Position numbers and translations under genes: made by a program. From Isoetes taiwanensis (Eukaryota > Streptophyta > Lycopodiopsida > Isoetales > Isoetaceae), in assembly GCA_021234155.1 (NCBI GenBank), contig JAJEKV010000001.1, positions 27,979,768 through 28,043,767 on the forward strand: DNA of 64,000 nt, read 5' to 3'. Below, one piece after another: positions 34,291 through 44,469 of the stretch. Each line of letters starts with the position of its first letter. Position 1 is the first letter of the stretch. Under the pieces are notes generated by a model. It was not told the DNA's origin. It was given only the letters and a program-made list of their open reading frames with translations, and did not search any database.

Positions 34291-35280
34291 TTAGATTGGG
34301 AAAGAAACTGCTAAATACTGCGATATTATGAAATATCTAATCCTACTATTTTAAAGATTGGTGCGGGATATGATAAGAGACATCCGAACTAATTGGTTTT
34401 GCACACAATGTGAAGAAGAAGAGGAAGCAATTTTTACAAAAAAAAAGGATAATTTGCACTGATGTTTTTAGTGACGAATATTCACAAAAGACAAATTTTT
34501 AGTTATTTGAAAATTTTCCTACGAATGTTTAGTAGGTTACGTGGCACACTCATTATTAAAATATTTGCTCGAGTTGATATAAAGTTATCCTACCAAGAAG
34601 ACTTTTATCGTGTAATTGAACCTAAAACAGAAGTGGATTCGCCCCCAATTTTATAGCTTCTTGCCACTAGAAATCTAGTATTTATCATGATTTATACAAG
34701 CAAGTACACGGTGGGTGCATTTCCATATGATTGTGGATTAGCTATTAGTACTTTATGTATAAGGGAATGAATGCCACGAGCAAATGACATCGAGTAATTT
34801 TAGAGATGGCTCCTATAGACGAGGCACTGCATGAGTAGCGGAGCCGTGAGTAAGCCATCAAGTCTAGCAGCGTCACCGAGGAAATTTGAAGGGTAATCTT
34901 TGGAGTGGGGTTCAGTTCCTGACGTAGTCAACGCCAGGTGGGTTGTGAACTCTTATAATAGAGATGATCTTTTTTCCTGCAATCTTCCTTCTTTGACTGG
35001 CGCTAAGTCTCTATAGGTTTAAGAGGTGTCTCTGTTATGTATATTGTTAAGATTTGCTAACAAAATCTATGTTTCCTAAAAATACTACTGTTTTTAACAA
35101 CAATTCATATTTGTAGGAAGTTACAGAAGATTCCGCTAAGAAAGCTTTCCACGACCTTTTTCAGGTATATAACTCGCAGTTTACAGATTTTGCCTCTGCC
35201 ACATCTTTAAAATCAATATTACCTATAAGTGGAATCGAAGGCTATAACTAGCCAGAAATAAGCCTTAAAACTCAATTTAC
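34291..35280. other. No recognisable gene
   Basis: AT-rich with one 64-codon frame (34462-34656) of unknown nature. Nothing else noted. Confidence 0.5.
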
Positions 35281-35287
35281 ATGTAGG

Positions 35288-35432
35288 AGGGCTTGGAGCA
35301 GGTCAAAATTTAGCCTAAATGGGGCATAAAGAGCCATCTGCAGGCTCGAACCAGGTGAAAAACTAGCCTAAATGTATTCTGAAAAGCCATCTGCAGGCTC
35401 AAATCAGGTCAAAATCTAATTAAATGGGGTCT
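35288..35432. repeat. Degenerate tandem repeat, about 60-bp unit
   Basis: A unit containing AGGTCAAAATTTAGCCTAAA and AGCCATCTGCAGGCTC recurs two to three times with changes. Confidence 0.65.
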
Positions 35433-35517
35433 TCTCTGGAAAGAGGCGGTGTTGGCCTTCTGATACCCACTGCGACCTGGACACCAAAGGTACCAGAACA
35501 AAAACACTGTTAGAACA

Positions 35518-35699
35518 CACTACAAAAATAGGTAGAAATGGCGCAAAAGTGACATTTATGCTCCGCCTTTTTACAGAGCATAAACGTCATTTGGGGAGCA
35601 CAAACGTCATAAATGGCACAAAAGTGACGTTTATGCTCCGTAAAAAGGCGGAGCATAAATGTCACTTTTGTGCCATTTCTACCTATTTTTGTAGTAGTG
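35518..35699. mobile_element. CACTA-type MITE (182 bp)
   Basis: Ends CACTACAAAAATAGG and its complement CCTATTTTTGTAGTAGTG. Nearly the whole element is an inverted repeat of about 60 bp per arm. It is flanked by the 3-bp duplication ACA (35515-35517 and 35700-35702). CACTAC termini plus a 3-bp duplication define non-autonomous CACTA (CMC) elements. The right end has three extra bases (GTA). Confidence 0.9.
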
Positions 35700-36333
35700 A
35701 CAGGCGGGGAAAAAAAAACACGTTGCCAAAAACACTGCCAACAAGAATGCCAAAAGAAGGATGTGCTAGTAGAAGAGCAATGGTAAGCAGAGCAAGCGGC
35801 GCCAAAACTTCACAAAAACTATAACATATTTAAATTTTGATGGAATGGCACAGTAATCCCAACATGGCATTGATTATTTTTTGTTATGGGCGAAAAGAGT
35901 TTTATGCTACACTTTTTGAGTAACAAACTTCAGAACAAAGGTTATTTTCGAAACAAAGTTCATAGATGTCTGTTATTGTGTTTTACTAGTATAAAAGTGG
36001 TATATTCGCCTATAGTTTTAAATTATAAAGTTTAAACTAATAATTATCCAAAGATATAAATAAATAGGTAAATTTATATATTTGCCACTAAAACCAATCT
36101 TATTCTTCTTTACATTCGCTAACCATTCCATATGCATTGCATTGAAGAAATAACTAGAAGCATCGCTAGTAATTTAATATGTGATTTCAGATTTTGCTTA
36201 AACCAGATTCATTGGTTTCCATTGTGGTTTGTAGACCTTCAGATCATGGGGGACTCCATCTCCCAGATCTAAGGTCAGCATTTTTTTTAGGGTGGATTCC
36301 TCTCAAATAATCAACAGGATCAGAATTGGTTCA

Positions 36334-37378
36334 TGAACATATGGAACGGTGTTCAAATGCAATATCTTGGGTTCTAGTTTTTTTAAAGACGAACCCTATT
36401 GTGTTAAATTTCAGAATGATGATGTGCGGTTAGGTATGGCGAGGCCTGATGTGATAGTAAAGACCATGATGAAAAACATGAGGGAGTCGCAAATGCAGGT
36501 TAGACATGGCTCTATCATATGCTGCATTGGTCGTACAACTGGGTTGGAAAGAACAGGGTTGATATTTCCTTACTGGAATGGGGGTTCTTGTACATCTCTT
36601 TTTGTGCATCATGGAGATAATGAGTTTGCCAAGCATGCATTTAAAAGATTAGGGTATAAGCCTAGTGTCGAGGTCGACGTCCATCAGCTTGAGCAACGGA
36701 AGAAGCAAGGGTTATATGTTGCTCAAAGAGTGGGTGATCTAACTATGTCGTTTTTAAGCGGCTTGCTTAAGCTTCATAAAGAGCACCATTTACACATGGA
36801 CTTGCACCCGGGCAATGTCTTGCTTCATTTTGAATTTGGGAAAGAGAGAGGATGCACGGACCCCCAGGCTATTTATATTGGTATATGTGATTGGGGAGAA
36901 GAACGGCTAATAGGTTAGCCTGTGGAAGTGAAGCGGTGGGCATACAAAGGCATGGATGGTGCTGCCAAAAAGGCGATTGAGAATGAAAAGCTTGCCTATC
37001 CATACATGCATGATGATTTGTATTGGGGTCCAAAAAGAGATGGAACTAAGATGGTGCCTGCAAGGGTAGATTTTGACCTCTTAGGGGCAGCCTACTTTAT
37101 CTATTACCTTGCTGATTTTGCACGCAAGCATTCTTTCTTGCACCACTGAACAAAGCCAGAGGTTTCGAAACATGTGCGATTATTTGAAGCACTGTGTCGA
37201 ATCCCCAATACGAGACAAGGCACGCAAGTTTGATCTGAACCAACTACTGAACACCATGCGGAGCACGTGGAATTGCTCTCTAACACATTGCACAAGACCC
37301 CAAATGGAATCAGATTGGATTCCTCAAGTTGGGTTAGGTGCAGACGATGCTGACCAAGATGAACCAAGTCACGCTTAG
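36334..37378 (+). pseudogene. Kinase-like protein with DLHPGN and DWG motifs, decayed
   Basis: The frame after TGA 36331-36333 runs to TAG at 36916-36918 and continues in the same frame to a TGA near 37147. Numbering from 36349, residues 149-156 are HMDLHPGN and 181-183 DWG. These correspond to the HxD catalytic loop and DFG metal-binding loop in the variant form typical of APH/ABC1-like and some plant kinase-fold proteins. A region resembling the N-lobe precedes, with no clear glycine loop or VAIK lysine. After 37150 the homology continues in another frame (DLNQLLNTMRSTW). No ATG start is obvious. It may be the upstream member of a two-gene unit with the next entry. Confidence 0.55.
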
Positions 37379-37610
37379 CGTGCCATTTATGAGCTCTCTT
37401 GTATGCAACCAAAAAAATTATTGATTGAACAATTGCTTTAGATACATTTAATAAAACATCTTTGGCATTCTTATGTATTTATTTTTGTTGCACTTGATTT
37501 TTTTATAATTTATAAGTCATATTGAGTTGTTTTTTATTTTGCGCAGTTAACATAAAGCCTATCCGCAAGAAAACGAACAAACAACTTACCTAGTGCCAAA
37601 CACAAAAGAA

Positions 37611-38002
37611 TGTCTCAACAACCGAGTTCATCTCATCAGCAACTGAGTTCGTCTCATCAGCAGACGAGAGAAGGGGCTGATGAAACTGGGCAAGGAGCCA
37701 ACTTCTCCTTGCCGTCCTCTTTGTGAACTCTAGATGGATTTGTATTCCCTTCTCTACCTACATTGTCGGAGGTTAGGGCACAACAACTACAGAGAGCAGA
37801 GGAACATGCTAGAACAAATGAAGCACGTGCAAAAGAGTTGTTGAGGTTGAGGGCAATGGCAGAAGTGGCCAAGAAAGAAGGTATCACAATTACAAAGGTG
37901 CATGGAGTTGCATGTGATATGGGCCCAGGTTGTTGCCCGCATGGAGCGGATTATGAGAATATCGAGGCCAATATAGATGCCAAACAGTTTGACGTCGACT
38001 GA
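37611..38002 (+). pseudogene. N-terminal part of coiled-coil/RING-like protein
   Basis: ATG at about 37611 opens a Ser/Gln-rich start (MSQQPSSSHQQ) with a TGA near 37723. The same frame continues as LSEVRAQQLQRAEEHARTNE, a strong coiled coil, then VACDMGPGCCPHGADYEN, a cysteine/histidine cluster, ending TGA at 38000-38002. The next coding piece is one frame away, so a frameshift or intron lies between. Function is unknown. Confidence 0.45.
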
Positions 38003-38076
38003 CCAAGCAGGAGAGCAGGTAAGTATAAGGTATACGACTGCAAGATCCCTGAAGTCCGAGCTAAAGCTTTGGAGAG

Positions 38077-39066
38077 GTGGGTCCAAGTGAAAGGAACAAT
38101 GATAAAAAAAACCATGAATTCAGCAAGACGTTTGCCAAGCAAGTGTACTATGAGATTGTGAAAGGGGAGCCCGTAAATTATGTTGGTAGAAAATGGAAAC
38201 AAGGAAGCAGTAATGGTAGCAGCAAGAGAGTGAAGCTCGCGAACGATGCTGAAAGCGCTCTTGGTGATGAACCCGTCACTATAACCTATTTGCTTCAAGA
38301 TGCCATAAAACTTTTAGATGTGGCAGGGGTTGCAACAGCAGGTGCAGTGACAGAAGAGGTGGATCTGAAGGCTCAGTTAGAGAATGAAAGAAGTCGAAAT
38401 CTCACTCTGTCAGAGGAAAACTTGCGCTTAAAAGACCGTGCAAATGCCCATGACAAGATGGCTGCAGAATTACTAGACACGAAGAATCAACTTGCAGCTC
38501 TGGGTAGGGAAAACACGGTGTTGAGAGTAGACAATGAGCATATGTGCACCCTGACCAGAGCCTTAGATTCTGATCCCCTTAGAGTCTCGAAGGAGTAGAG
38601 TATTGCATACCTCCCTCCCGAATACCTATATGAGAGCCAGTGGGATGATGTAAAGAACGGGGACTTCAGATATTGTCAAGTATGTGCGAACAATCTGACC
38701 CAAGTTTGTTGGTATGCCTTGGGATGTGGACATCGTCTGCATTTGAGGTGTTTGTTGGATTGGATGATGGGCAGTAGGTTCTGTCCAGCAGAGGATGGAT
38801 ATATTATACCAGAGCGCTAGTATGCAATGCTCAACCTGCAATCACACATGCCTCCCTTGCCACCTCTGATTGCTCGCAGGAGGGATGGAATGGCTCACGT
38901 GTTCCATACCCAACGTGAAATGGACCTTTGGAGGGGGGTAAAAGAACCGCGTGAAGGTGAAGAGGTACCAGACATTAATCAGTACCTGCCTCCCGCTCTT
39001 GGGCCAGCAGCTGATTGGGTGAACCCTGGTGCAAACGTGGATGCAGACGATTACTTAAACCCATGA
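38077..39066 (+). pseudogene. Coiled-coil protein with partial RING finger, two in-frame stops
   Basis: One frame runs 38077-39066 with TAG stops at 38596-38598 and 38818-38820. The first part has a nuclear-signal-like SSKRVKL and a coiled coil with leucine heptads (LKAQLENERSRNLTLSEENL). Between the stops, CQVC, then CGHRLHLRC, then FCPAED, reproduce a RING-type zinc-binding order but lack the last CxxC cysteine. After the second stop comes a proline-rich tail ending DDYLNP. RING fingers usually mark E3 ubiquitin ligases, but with the missing ligand and stops this copy is probably dead. Confidence 0.5.
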
Positions 39067-39254
39067 GCTATCTATATTATTTTTTTGATATTTTTTCCTA
39101 AGATCTCAGATGCACATGAATGAACCAACATTCGTTGACGAGGATTTGTTTGTCTTAATAAAATTTTGGGGGTTGGGTTGCGCATTGAGTTGTTTGTGTA
39201 ATAGTTAAGTATGTGAGTGAGTCAAATCATCTGCACACGCAATATATTTGACAT

Positions 39255-39346
39255 CCGGACCTCATGTCAGGCCTTCTTTTCTTTGAACATCATAGTTGAT
39301 AAAACCATGGTGGTCACTGAAAAGAAGGGCCTGATGTAGAGGGACA
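39255..39346. repeat. Hairpin 1
   Basis: Arms of about 25 bases: 39257-39280 (contains TCAGGCCTTCTTTT) pairs with 39320-39345 (AAAAGAAGGGCCTGA). Confidence 0.65.
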
Positions 39347-39388
39347 GATGCCAATTAGGATTAGTGGACTAACTGTCAATCTCTTTCA

Positions 39389-39520
39389 CCCTGGCTTAGT
39401 TTCTTTTGTTTTTCCTGTTTGATGTATCTAAATTGCCCTCTAGGATGAGGTCGCGAAACTCATTTTAGGTGGCGATTTAGATATGTCAAGCAGGAAACTC
39501 GAAAAGGGAGTAAGCCTGGA
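39389..39520. repeat. Hairpin 2
   Basis: Arms of about 54 bases: 39389-39443 (GGCTTAGTTTCTTTTG, TATCTAAATTGCC) and 39465-39520 (GGCGATTTAGATA, AGTAAGCC), imperfectly paired. Confidence 0.65.
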
Positions 39521-39601
39521 GCGCGGCCCTCTTGAATGGTTGTCAACTCACCAGGCCTGATATTGTCCATGGCAAACAATATAGACTTCTCGAAATTCTT
39601 G

Positions 39602-39750
39602 TTACCTCCTTTAGAAAGAGCGAGCTTTGCTTTGGCTCTCTTTTGTAGTCTCTCTGTGTCAATATAGCTTAGTTACTTTGCTAGGTTATATTACACAAAG
39701 AGGCTCAAAATGGGAGCCAGAGCAAAAATCGTTCGTTCTAAAGGTAAAAG
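39602..39750. repeat. Hairpin 3
   Basis: Arms of about 65 bases with matching blocks TTTAGAA/TTCTAAA, TTTGCTTTGGCTC/GAGCCAGAGCAAA and GTGTCAATATA/TTATATTACAC. The loop contains TAGCTTAGTTAC. Confidence 0.75.
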
Positions 39751-39768
39751 TTCTCTTATGCAAGTTGC

Positions 39769-39948
39769 TATGACGTCAGAGGTGAGAGCGTACCCTAATT
39801 TCAAGCCAAAGTGGTGCCTGGGCTTTGTCCATCCATATAGCGGCTGTTAGGCACCAAACCATGGAATATCCTAACTCCTGCTATTGATGAAGAAAGTTTG
39901 GCAGCACGCTGACTTGAAATTAGAGGACGCGTCCCCCTTGGCGTCACG
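39769..39948. repeat. Hairpin 4
   Basis: Outer arms 39771-39840 and 39880-39946 share TGACGTCA/TGGCGTCA and CTAATTTCAAG/CTTGAAATTAG. An inner stem (GGCTGTTAGG with CCTAACTCC) extends it. Confidence 0.7.
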
Positions 39949-40066
39949 GTGGATTGTACAAGGATGGAGATAACAAGGTTTTTGAGTACTCTATTTTTAC
40001 CACGGATGATATCAGCCTAGTGATTGCTTGCGATTCTGTAGGTTCATTAGAGATTAGTGATTGATG

Positions 40067-40196
40067 AGTGAAAGCATCGAGACTTCCCAATCTTTCTTTC
40101 CCCGCCTCTTTGGGCAATGTAGCTTAGTTTACATTCTAAGTTCCATTGTCCAAAAAAGCGTGAAAGCAAGATTTGGGAAGTCTCGATGCTTTCACT
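40067..40196. repeat. Hairpin 5, microRNA-precursor-like
   Basis: The distal arms 40067-40093 and 40169-40196 pair over 27 bases with a single bulged A, and pairing then continues imperfectly inward to a small loop containing TAGCTTAGTTTAC. Near-perfect duplex of this length in a 130-base foldback is what plant microRNA annotation looks for. Expression is unknown. Confidence 0.75.
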
Positions 40197-40221
40197 CTGA
40201 TATTTCTTGAGGCAGCCGATG

Positions 40222-40470
40222 GGCCATTGTCCCATCCACTGTATAGGTAAGGCGTAACTCCGATATGCCAAATGTGTGTTTGAATGCCATCGGGATTGTG
40301 TATCTGTACCTCCATTCCTTTGGGCGGCACCTGCCATATAAACCCATTAGGTATGTAGAGCATGTGCCACCCAAAGGAATGGAGTACAGATATAGGGTCC
40401 TGATGGCATTCAAATGTCAGTTTGGCGTACCGGAGATACGCCTTACCTATCCAGTGGATGGGACGATGTG
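40222..40470. repeat. Hairpin 6, long arms
   Basis: Arms of about 110 bases (40222-40334 and 40359-40470) remain highly similar, for example ATAGGTAAGGCGTA and CCATTCCTTTGGG, with about 24 bases of loop. It is the longest in the array. Confidence 0.82.
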
Positions 40471-40660
40471 GATCATGTATCTTATGAACCCTCTTCGGCA
40501 TCAGATTCATCCCGACTAGTCCATGGCTGTTTGGCCCCTTGGCATGCGTAGATTGCTTCTCATCAGCAAGATTCTGTCACATGCGAAGAGGGAAGGAGCA
40601 ACGGAAGTCGAGACGGATCTGATACGAGGAGGGTTCAGAAGACACTACGATCGATGGAGG
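40470..40660. repeat. Hairpin 7
   Basis: Arms of about 88 bases with blocks GAACCCTC/GAGGGTTC, GCATCAGAT/ATCTGATAC and GGCATGCG/CACATGCG. The inner parts are related to hairpin 8. Confidence 0.65.
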
Positions 40661-40687
40661 TTATGGAACACGGTGACACAACAATGG

Positions 40688-40866
40688 ATCGTGTATCTAG
40701 TGAAATCTCATCTCCATCAAAGTCGGCTCGATTGGTCCGTGGCCGTTTGACCCCCTTGGCATGCGTAGATTACTTCTCATCTCTGTGGCATGCGAAGGGG
40801 CAAGCGGCAACGGAAGTCAAGCCGGCTTTGGCGGGGGCGAGGTTTCTCTAGGCACTTAGATCAAGG
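40688..40866. repeat. Hairpin 8, related to hairpin 7
   Basis: Arms of about 80 bases centred near 40780, with blocks CCCCTTGGCATGCG/GGCATGCGAAGGGG. The segment 40731-40825 is also a direct repeat of 40517-40612, so hairpins 7 and 8 are tandem relatives. Confidence 0.65.
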
Positions 40867-41085
40867 TTATACATGAATGAAACATGGAACGAAGTTACAA
40901 ATTGTTGAAATGACCAGAACCATCATACATGAAAGAAACATAGAACACGACAACGAAGTATATAGAAGAGAAAAACTTATAACAAAAAACTTTACTTTTT
41001 ATTAGTAGTGCCGGAACGGTTACAATAGTTTGAAAATCCTCATGTACGGTTACAATAGACTGAAGACACTCATCACATCATCTTT

Positions 41086-42790
41086 CTAGGCAGCACCATC
41101 TTCATCAGTTTCATCATCCGGGGTTTCGTCCTCTTCTGCCTGCAGGGTTAGGTTCAACCTCCTCTGGCCCTTTCCCTTACTGCAACATCCTCGAGATGTT
41201 TTTCTTCTGACACGTTGCCTGTTTGTCTGGGTAATTGGCATTGGAGAGTCCGCTGGATCACGTACCATTAAGTCCTCAAGCAGATCTCCTGTATTACTTG
41301 GACCTGGCCTTTCTGTATCAGACTCCTCTTCTGTATCTTCGCTGTCGTCTGAGTCGTCCGAGAACATGTTCTTATGTTGAATGTCCTCATCAACATGGTT
41401 AGTGGCATTTACAGCAAGCAGCTCGTCCTCACTATCTTCGAAGTTGTCCTCTTCCACTTCGGAATCTGCATCCATGAAAGGAAACTGTAGCTTATCGACT
41501 ACGGCTGCACCACTGTTGCGATTCAAAAGCCGCCAATTTGAGAAGTTATATACAAGTTTGTCAGCCTTCTTATGCAACAGGCGATTTCGTGTGACACTGT
41601 GTATGTACTTATAAGCACTCCAATTCCTCTCACTTGCACTATTGGAAGATACCAAGGAGAGGATAATCATTGCAAAGGCCTGTAACGTATCAGTAACCTG
41701 TCCATGGGCTTGCCACCATGCATAAGATTCCATATTTGGTTCCTTTTTATGATTCTCCAGTGCATCGTGAAGCTCTTCATCTGCCCACCTTCCACTCAAG
41801 TTCTGGTATTCGGTTAACTCATCAATGAAGGTCTTATAGTCCAAGCTGTTCGGATAATACATTTTTGCAACCTTCTTCAACGAACCCATCACTTCTTTAT
41901 CTGTATGCTGGTCCATATCGTGGTTGTGTGGGTCTAAGGCATGTGCGGCGCCATGAAGATCATTGTAGGACTTCTTCCATCTTTCATTGAAGCATCTGAG
42001 CAGTGTTGCGCGCTTAGCATTGTCAAATGATGCATTGAGGCCATCACGTTCTAGAAAGGATTGAATGGAGTGCCAATACCTCCAGACCTTTCCAGTGCTT
42101 GCCTTCGAAGAATCAAGGGTTTTGATGGCATGACAAATAGGTTGCATGCACCTGACAACATTCTTTACGCCTTTCCAAAATGTCTCTCGCCCAAGCATTT
42201 CTCGAAGGGCAGTAGCTTGTTGCCGGTGTTTTGATGCATTTTTGCCCTTCTGCCTCCTCTCCTATTCAAAGAACTCTGTATGGTTGAAGGTCGAGATAAT
42301 CGAGTCGCGACACCTAAGCACCCTTTTAAGACAAATGTAATTGGAACCAAACCGAGTCTGGCCAGGATTCATGAGTGCTAGGGCCTTCTGACGCAATGAT
42401 TTGTATATGGCGTAAATTGCCGGCTTCTTTGTGATGAATTTCACAAGACGACGGGCCTTTTGAATGGGATCTTTGAACCAAGTGTGGTGTGAAAACCAGT
42501 CCTTGAGCAATAAGTTTAGGCAATGGCATTGGCAGCTGGTCGAGTGCAATCCTGGAAATTCAGACTCCAACAATTCACCCGCTAACTTACAATTAGACGC
42601 GTTGTCCATTACGACCTGAAATATTCTCTTCGGCCCAAAACTCTCTATCACAACCTTTGTTTTCTGAAAAATCCATTCTCCTGTCACCTAATCAGTTTTA
42701 GTTTTCACATTCTTCAAAAATACTTCGCCCCCTGGATAGACGTAGAAAGTCATACAACAAATCAAACTACAAGAATTGCGGGATCCTCAG
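41086..42790 (-). pseudogene. hAT-superfamily transposase, one internal stop, N-terminus lost
   Basis: Two minus-strand frames in register: 42262-42687 (141 codons) and 41086-42198 (370 codons), with a TAG at 42259-42261 between. The first has QVVMDNASNCKLAGELLE and CHCLNLLLKD, the DUF659-type catalytic region of plant hAT transposases. The second has SSNSASERNWSAYKYIHS, then RLLHKKADKLVY, the hAT C-terminal dimerisation domain, plus an unusually long acidic tail and a basic end. Upstream, YPGGEVFLKNV continues the homology to about 42790, broken by two more stops. The BED zinc finger is absent. No terminal inverted repeats were recognised. Confidence 0.85.
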
Positions 42791-42799
42791 ATACCCTTC

Positions 42800-43345
42800 C
42801 TTCTATTCGGCTCAGCAACATGTGGATCGTGATGATGCCTGATGCATTCCACTTCACGGGGCTCCTTCGACATCTCGTCTCAAAAGCATTTTCTTCCCCT
42901 AGACTTCACACAAAATCACACACAAATTGGAGCCTAAAATCGACTCTTGACATAGCACGCTATCTCAGCACCCAACCACGAGCTCTTAGCCAAAACACCG
43001 CTCCCCCAGAGCTCTCTCCCGAACAACTATATAGCATGCACACCCCTTTGGTCCTTCTTTGGACCAAACCTTCCTTTGGACAAAGGCCCAAAGGTTCAAA
43101 GGCCCACATGGCCCAAAAAGGCCCAAGGCCTTTTGCCACGTCCTTAGCATACATCATTTCCTCCCTTTTGACATTGCAACAGTCCTCTGCGGCAAAAGGG
43201 TGTTTAAATACCTTTAGCCATCCAAGCATAATCCTTCCTTGGCTCTCATTTAGGCCGGCTAGTAGAAGCCTGTCCTTAAATATCTTATTGTCCCTCTGCT
43301 TCTTTTGCTTTTCAATCTTTATATTCCCGAAGAATATCTGGATAA
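42800..43345 (-). repeat. Presumed 3' LTR region of chromodomain gypsy
   Basis: On the minus strand the stretch after the pol stop contains AAAAGGGAGGAAATGATG, a polypurine-like run. It then continues ATGTATGCTAAGGACGTGGC, which is repeated with changes at 44470-44520. That pairing is expected of LTR starts. Boundaries are uncertain. Confidence 0.45.
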
Positions 43346-43349
43346 GCTT

Positions 43350-44445
43350 CTAAACGTCGCCACGTACCCATGAAGCGTCCTTCAAAGGTTTGTGAGCAAA
43401 CTTTACCAAATACTGTCTTGAACCACTAGTGGATTTATCTGCCAAAATTGTTTCCAGTTCTAGAACTTCGAAATCATCAATCAGTTCTAGCTCACTTAAC
43501 CTCTCAAGTTGAGGTAACTCCTTACCATGATAAGCTTTTAGGAATGAAACATTCACTACCTCATGCATTTTCCAATCTTGAGGCAATCTTAATTGATATG
43601 CATTCTCATTGACCACTTTAATAACTTGAAATGGTCCATGGAAACGGGGTGTCAACTTAAGATCCTTCTTGCGCGCATCTTTCTTGAAGTGGCCTTTATA
43701 GATCCTCATCCATACCCAATCCCCTTCCTTAAAAACCACTGGTTGCCACAACGTAGATGATTTATTTGCAAAAGAAGCCTGAGCATCTCGAATACGGGCC
43801 TGGAGCAAGTCTATGAGATCTTTATGCTCAATAACCAAATCATCAGCAACTGGAACATCCTTACACACTCAAAAGAGTGGCTCCCGTACAGGCTGACCAT
43901 AGACCGCCTGAAAATGGGTCATCTTTATGTTAGACTGATAGGTGTTGTTGTACATCGGGAAGACCAACAATGAAATCCATAGTAATCTGCTCCACTTCGC
44001 TCCGGAATAAGTAAGGATAAAGGAACACCATTAGGTTTCTTGTTCGCTTTCTTTATCTGTTGGCAAGTGACACAATGAGGAATATGAATCAAGACATTTT
44101 TTCGCAATCCAGGCCATATAAAATATGGTTCAAGCTTTGCCAAAGTTGCCCCCTCCTCCCAATGCTATGATGACTCGTAGTAGGTGCATCATGGACCTCT
44201 CTAAGAATAAGTGATCTAAAGTCCCGAACAATGCATAGCTTTGGACCTTTATATAAGAACCCATTAACGATCTTATATCCATATGTATTGCCACTTTGAG
44301 CCAATAACCAAATATCCTTATAATCGTGGTCAGTGCTATAGAAAGAGAACAAATTGCATAACGCCGACTTAAAGCATCTGTCCAACATTCTCTTTACCGG
44401 GACGATAGTCCACTGAAAAATCATATTGCTGCATAAAAGCAATTT
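43350..44445 (-). pseudogene. Gypsy integrase with chromodomain (chromovirus remnant)
   Basis: The 172-codon frame 43350-43868 contains VFKEGDWVWMRI, LTPRFHGPFQVIKVV, HEVVNVSFLKAYHG and, at the end, RQYLVKFAHKPLKDASWV. The last is a chromodomain of the kind that chromovirus integrases carry and that binds methylated histone tails. Upstream, 44089-44442 and 43925-44143 give the zinc-binding start (H/H near EVHDAPTTSHH, then CVTCQQIKK) with stops. The catalytic core between is mostly deleted. Confidence 0.85.
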
Positions 44446-44469
44446 ATTTTAATTGCCTTTCCGATAGTG

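Larger units (their letters stand above)
39254..40866. repeat. Array of eight consecutive imperfect hairpins
   Basis: Eight foldbacks of 90-250 bp follow one another with short spacers: 39255-39346, 39389-39520, 39602-39750, 39769-39948, 40067-40196, 40222-40470, 40470-40660 and 40688-40866. Each has arms that pair with each other and mostly not with other hairpins. Arms carry mismatches and small bulges, as in plant microRNA precursors. The array begins 190 bp after the RING-like frame and ends 220 bp before the hAT transposase. No long ORF crosses it. It could be a small-RNA precursor cluster, a product of repeated inverted duplication, or the structured part of an undescribed mobile element. 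Confidence 0.75.

Noticed and set aside
40136-40510. 124-codon minus-strand frame within the hairpin array
   Set aside because: Both strands are open here because the sequence is an inverted repeat; the product has no motif.
42820-43353. 177-codon plus-strand frame
   Set aside because: Lies across the presumed LTR of the minus-strand gypsy; no motif, and composition follows the LTR.
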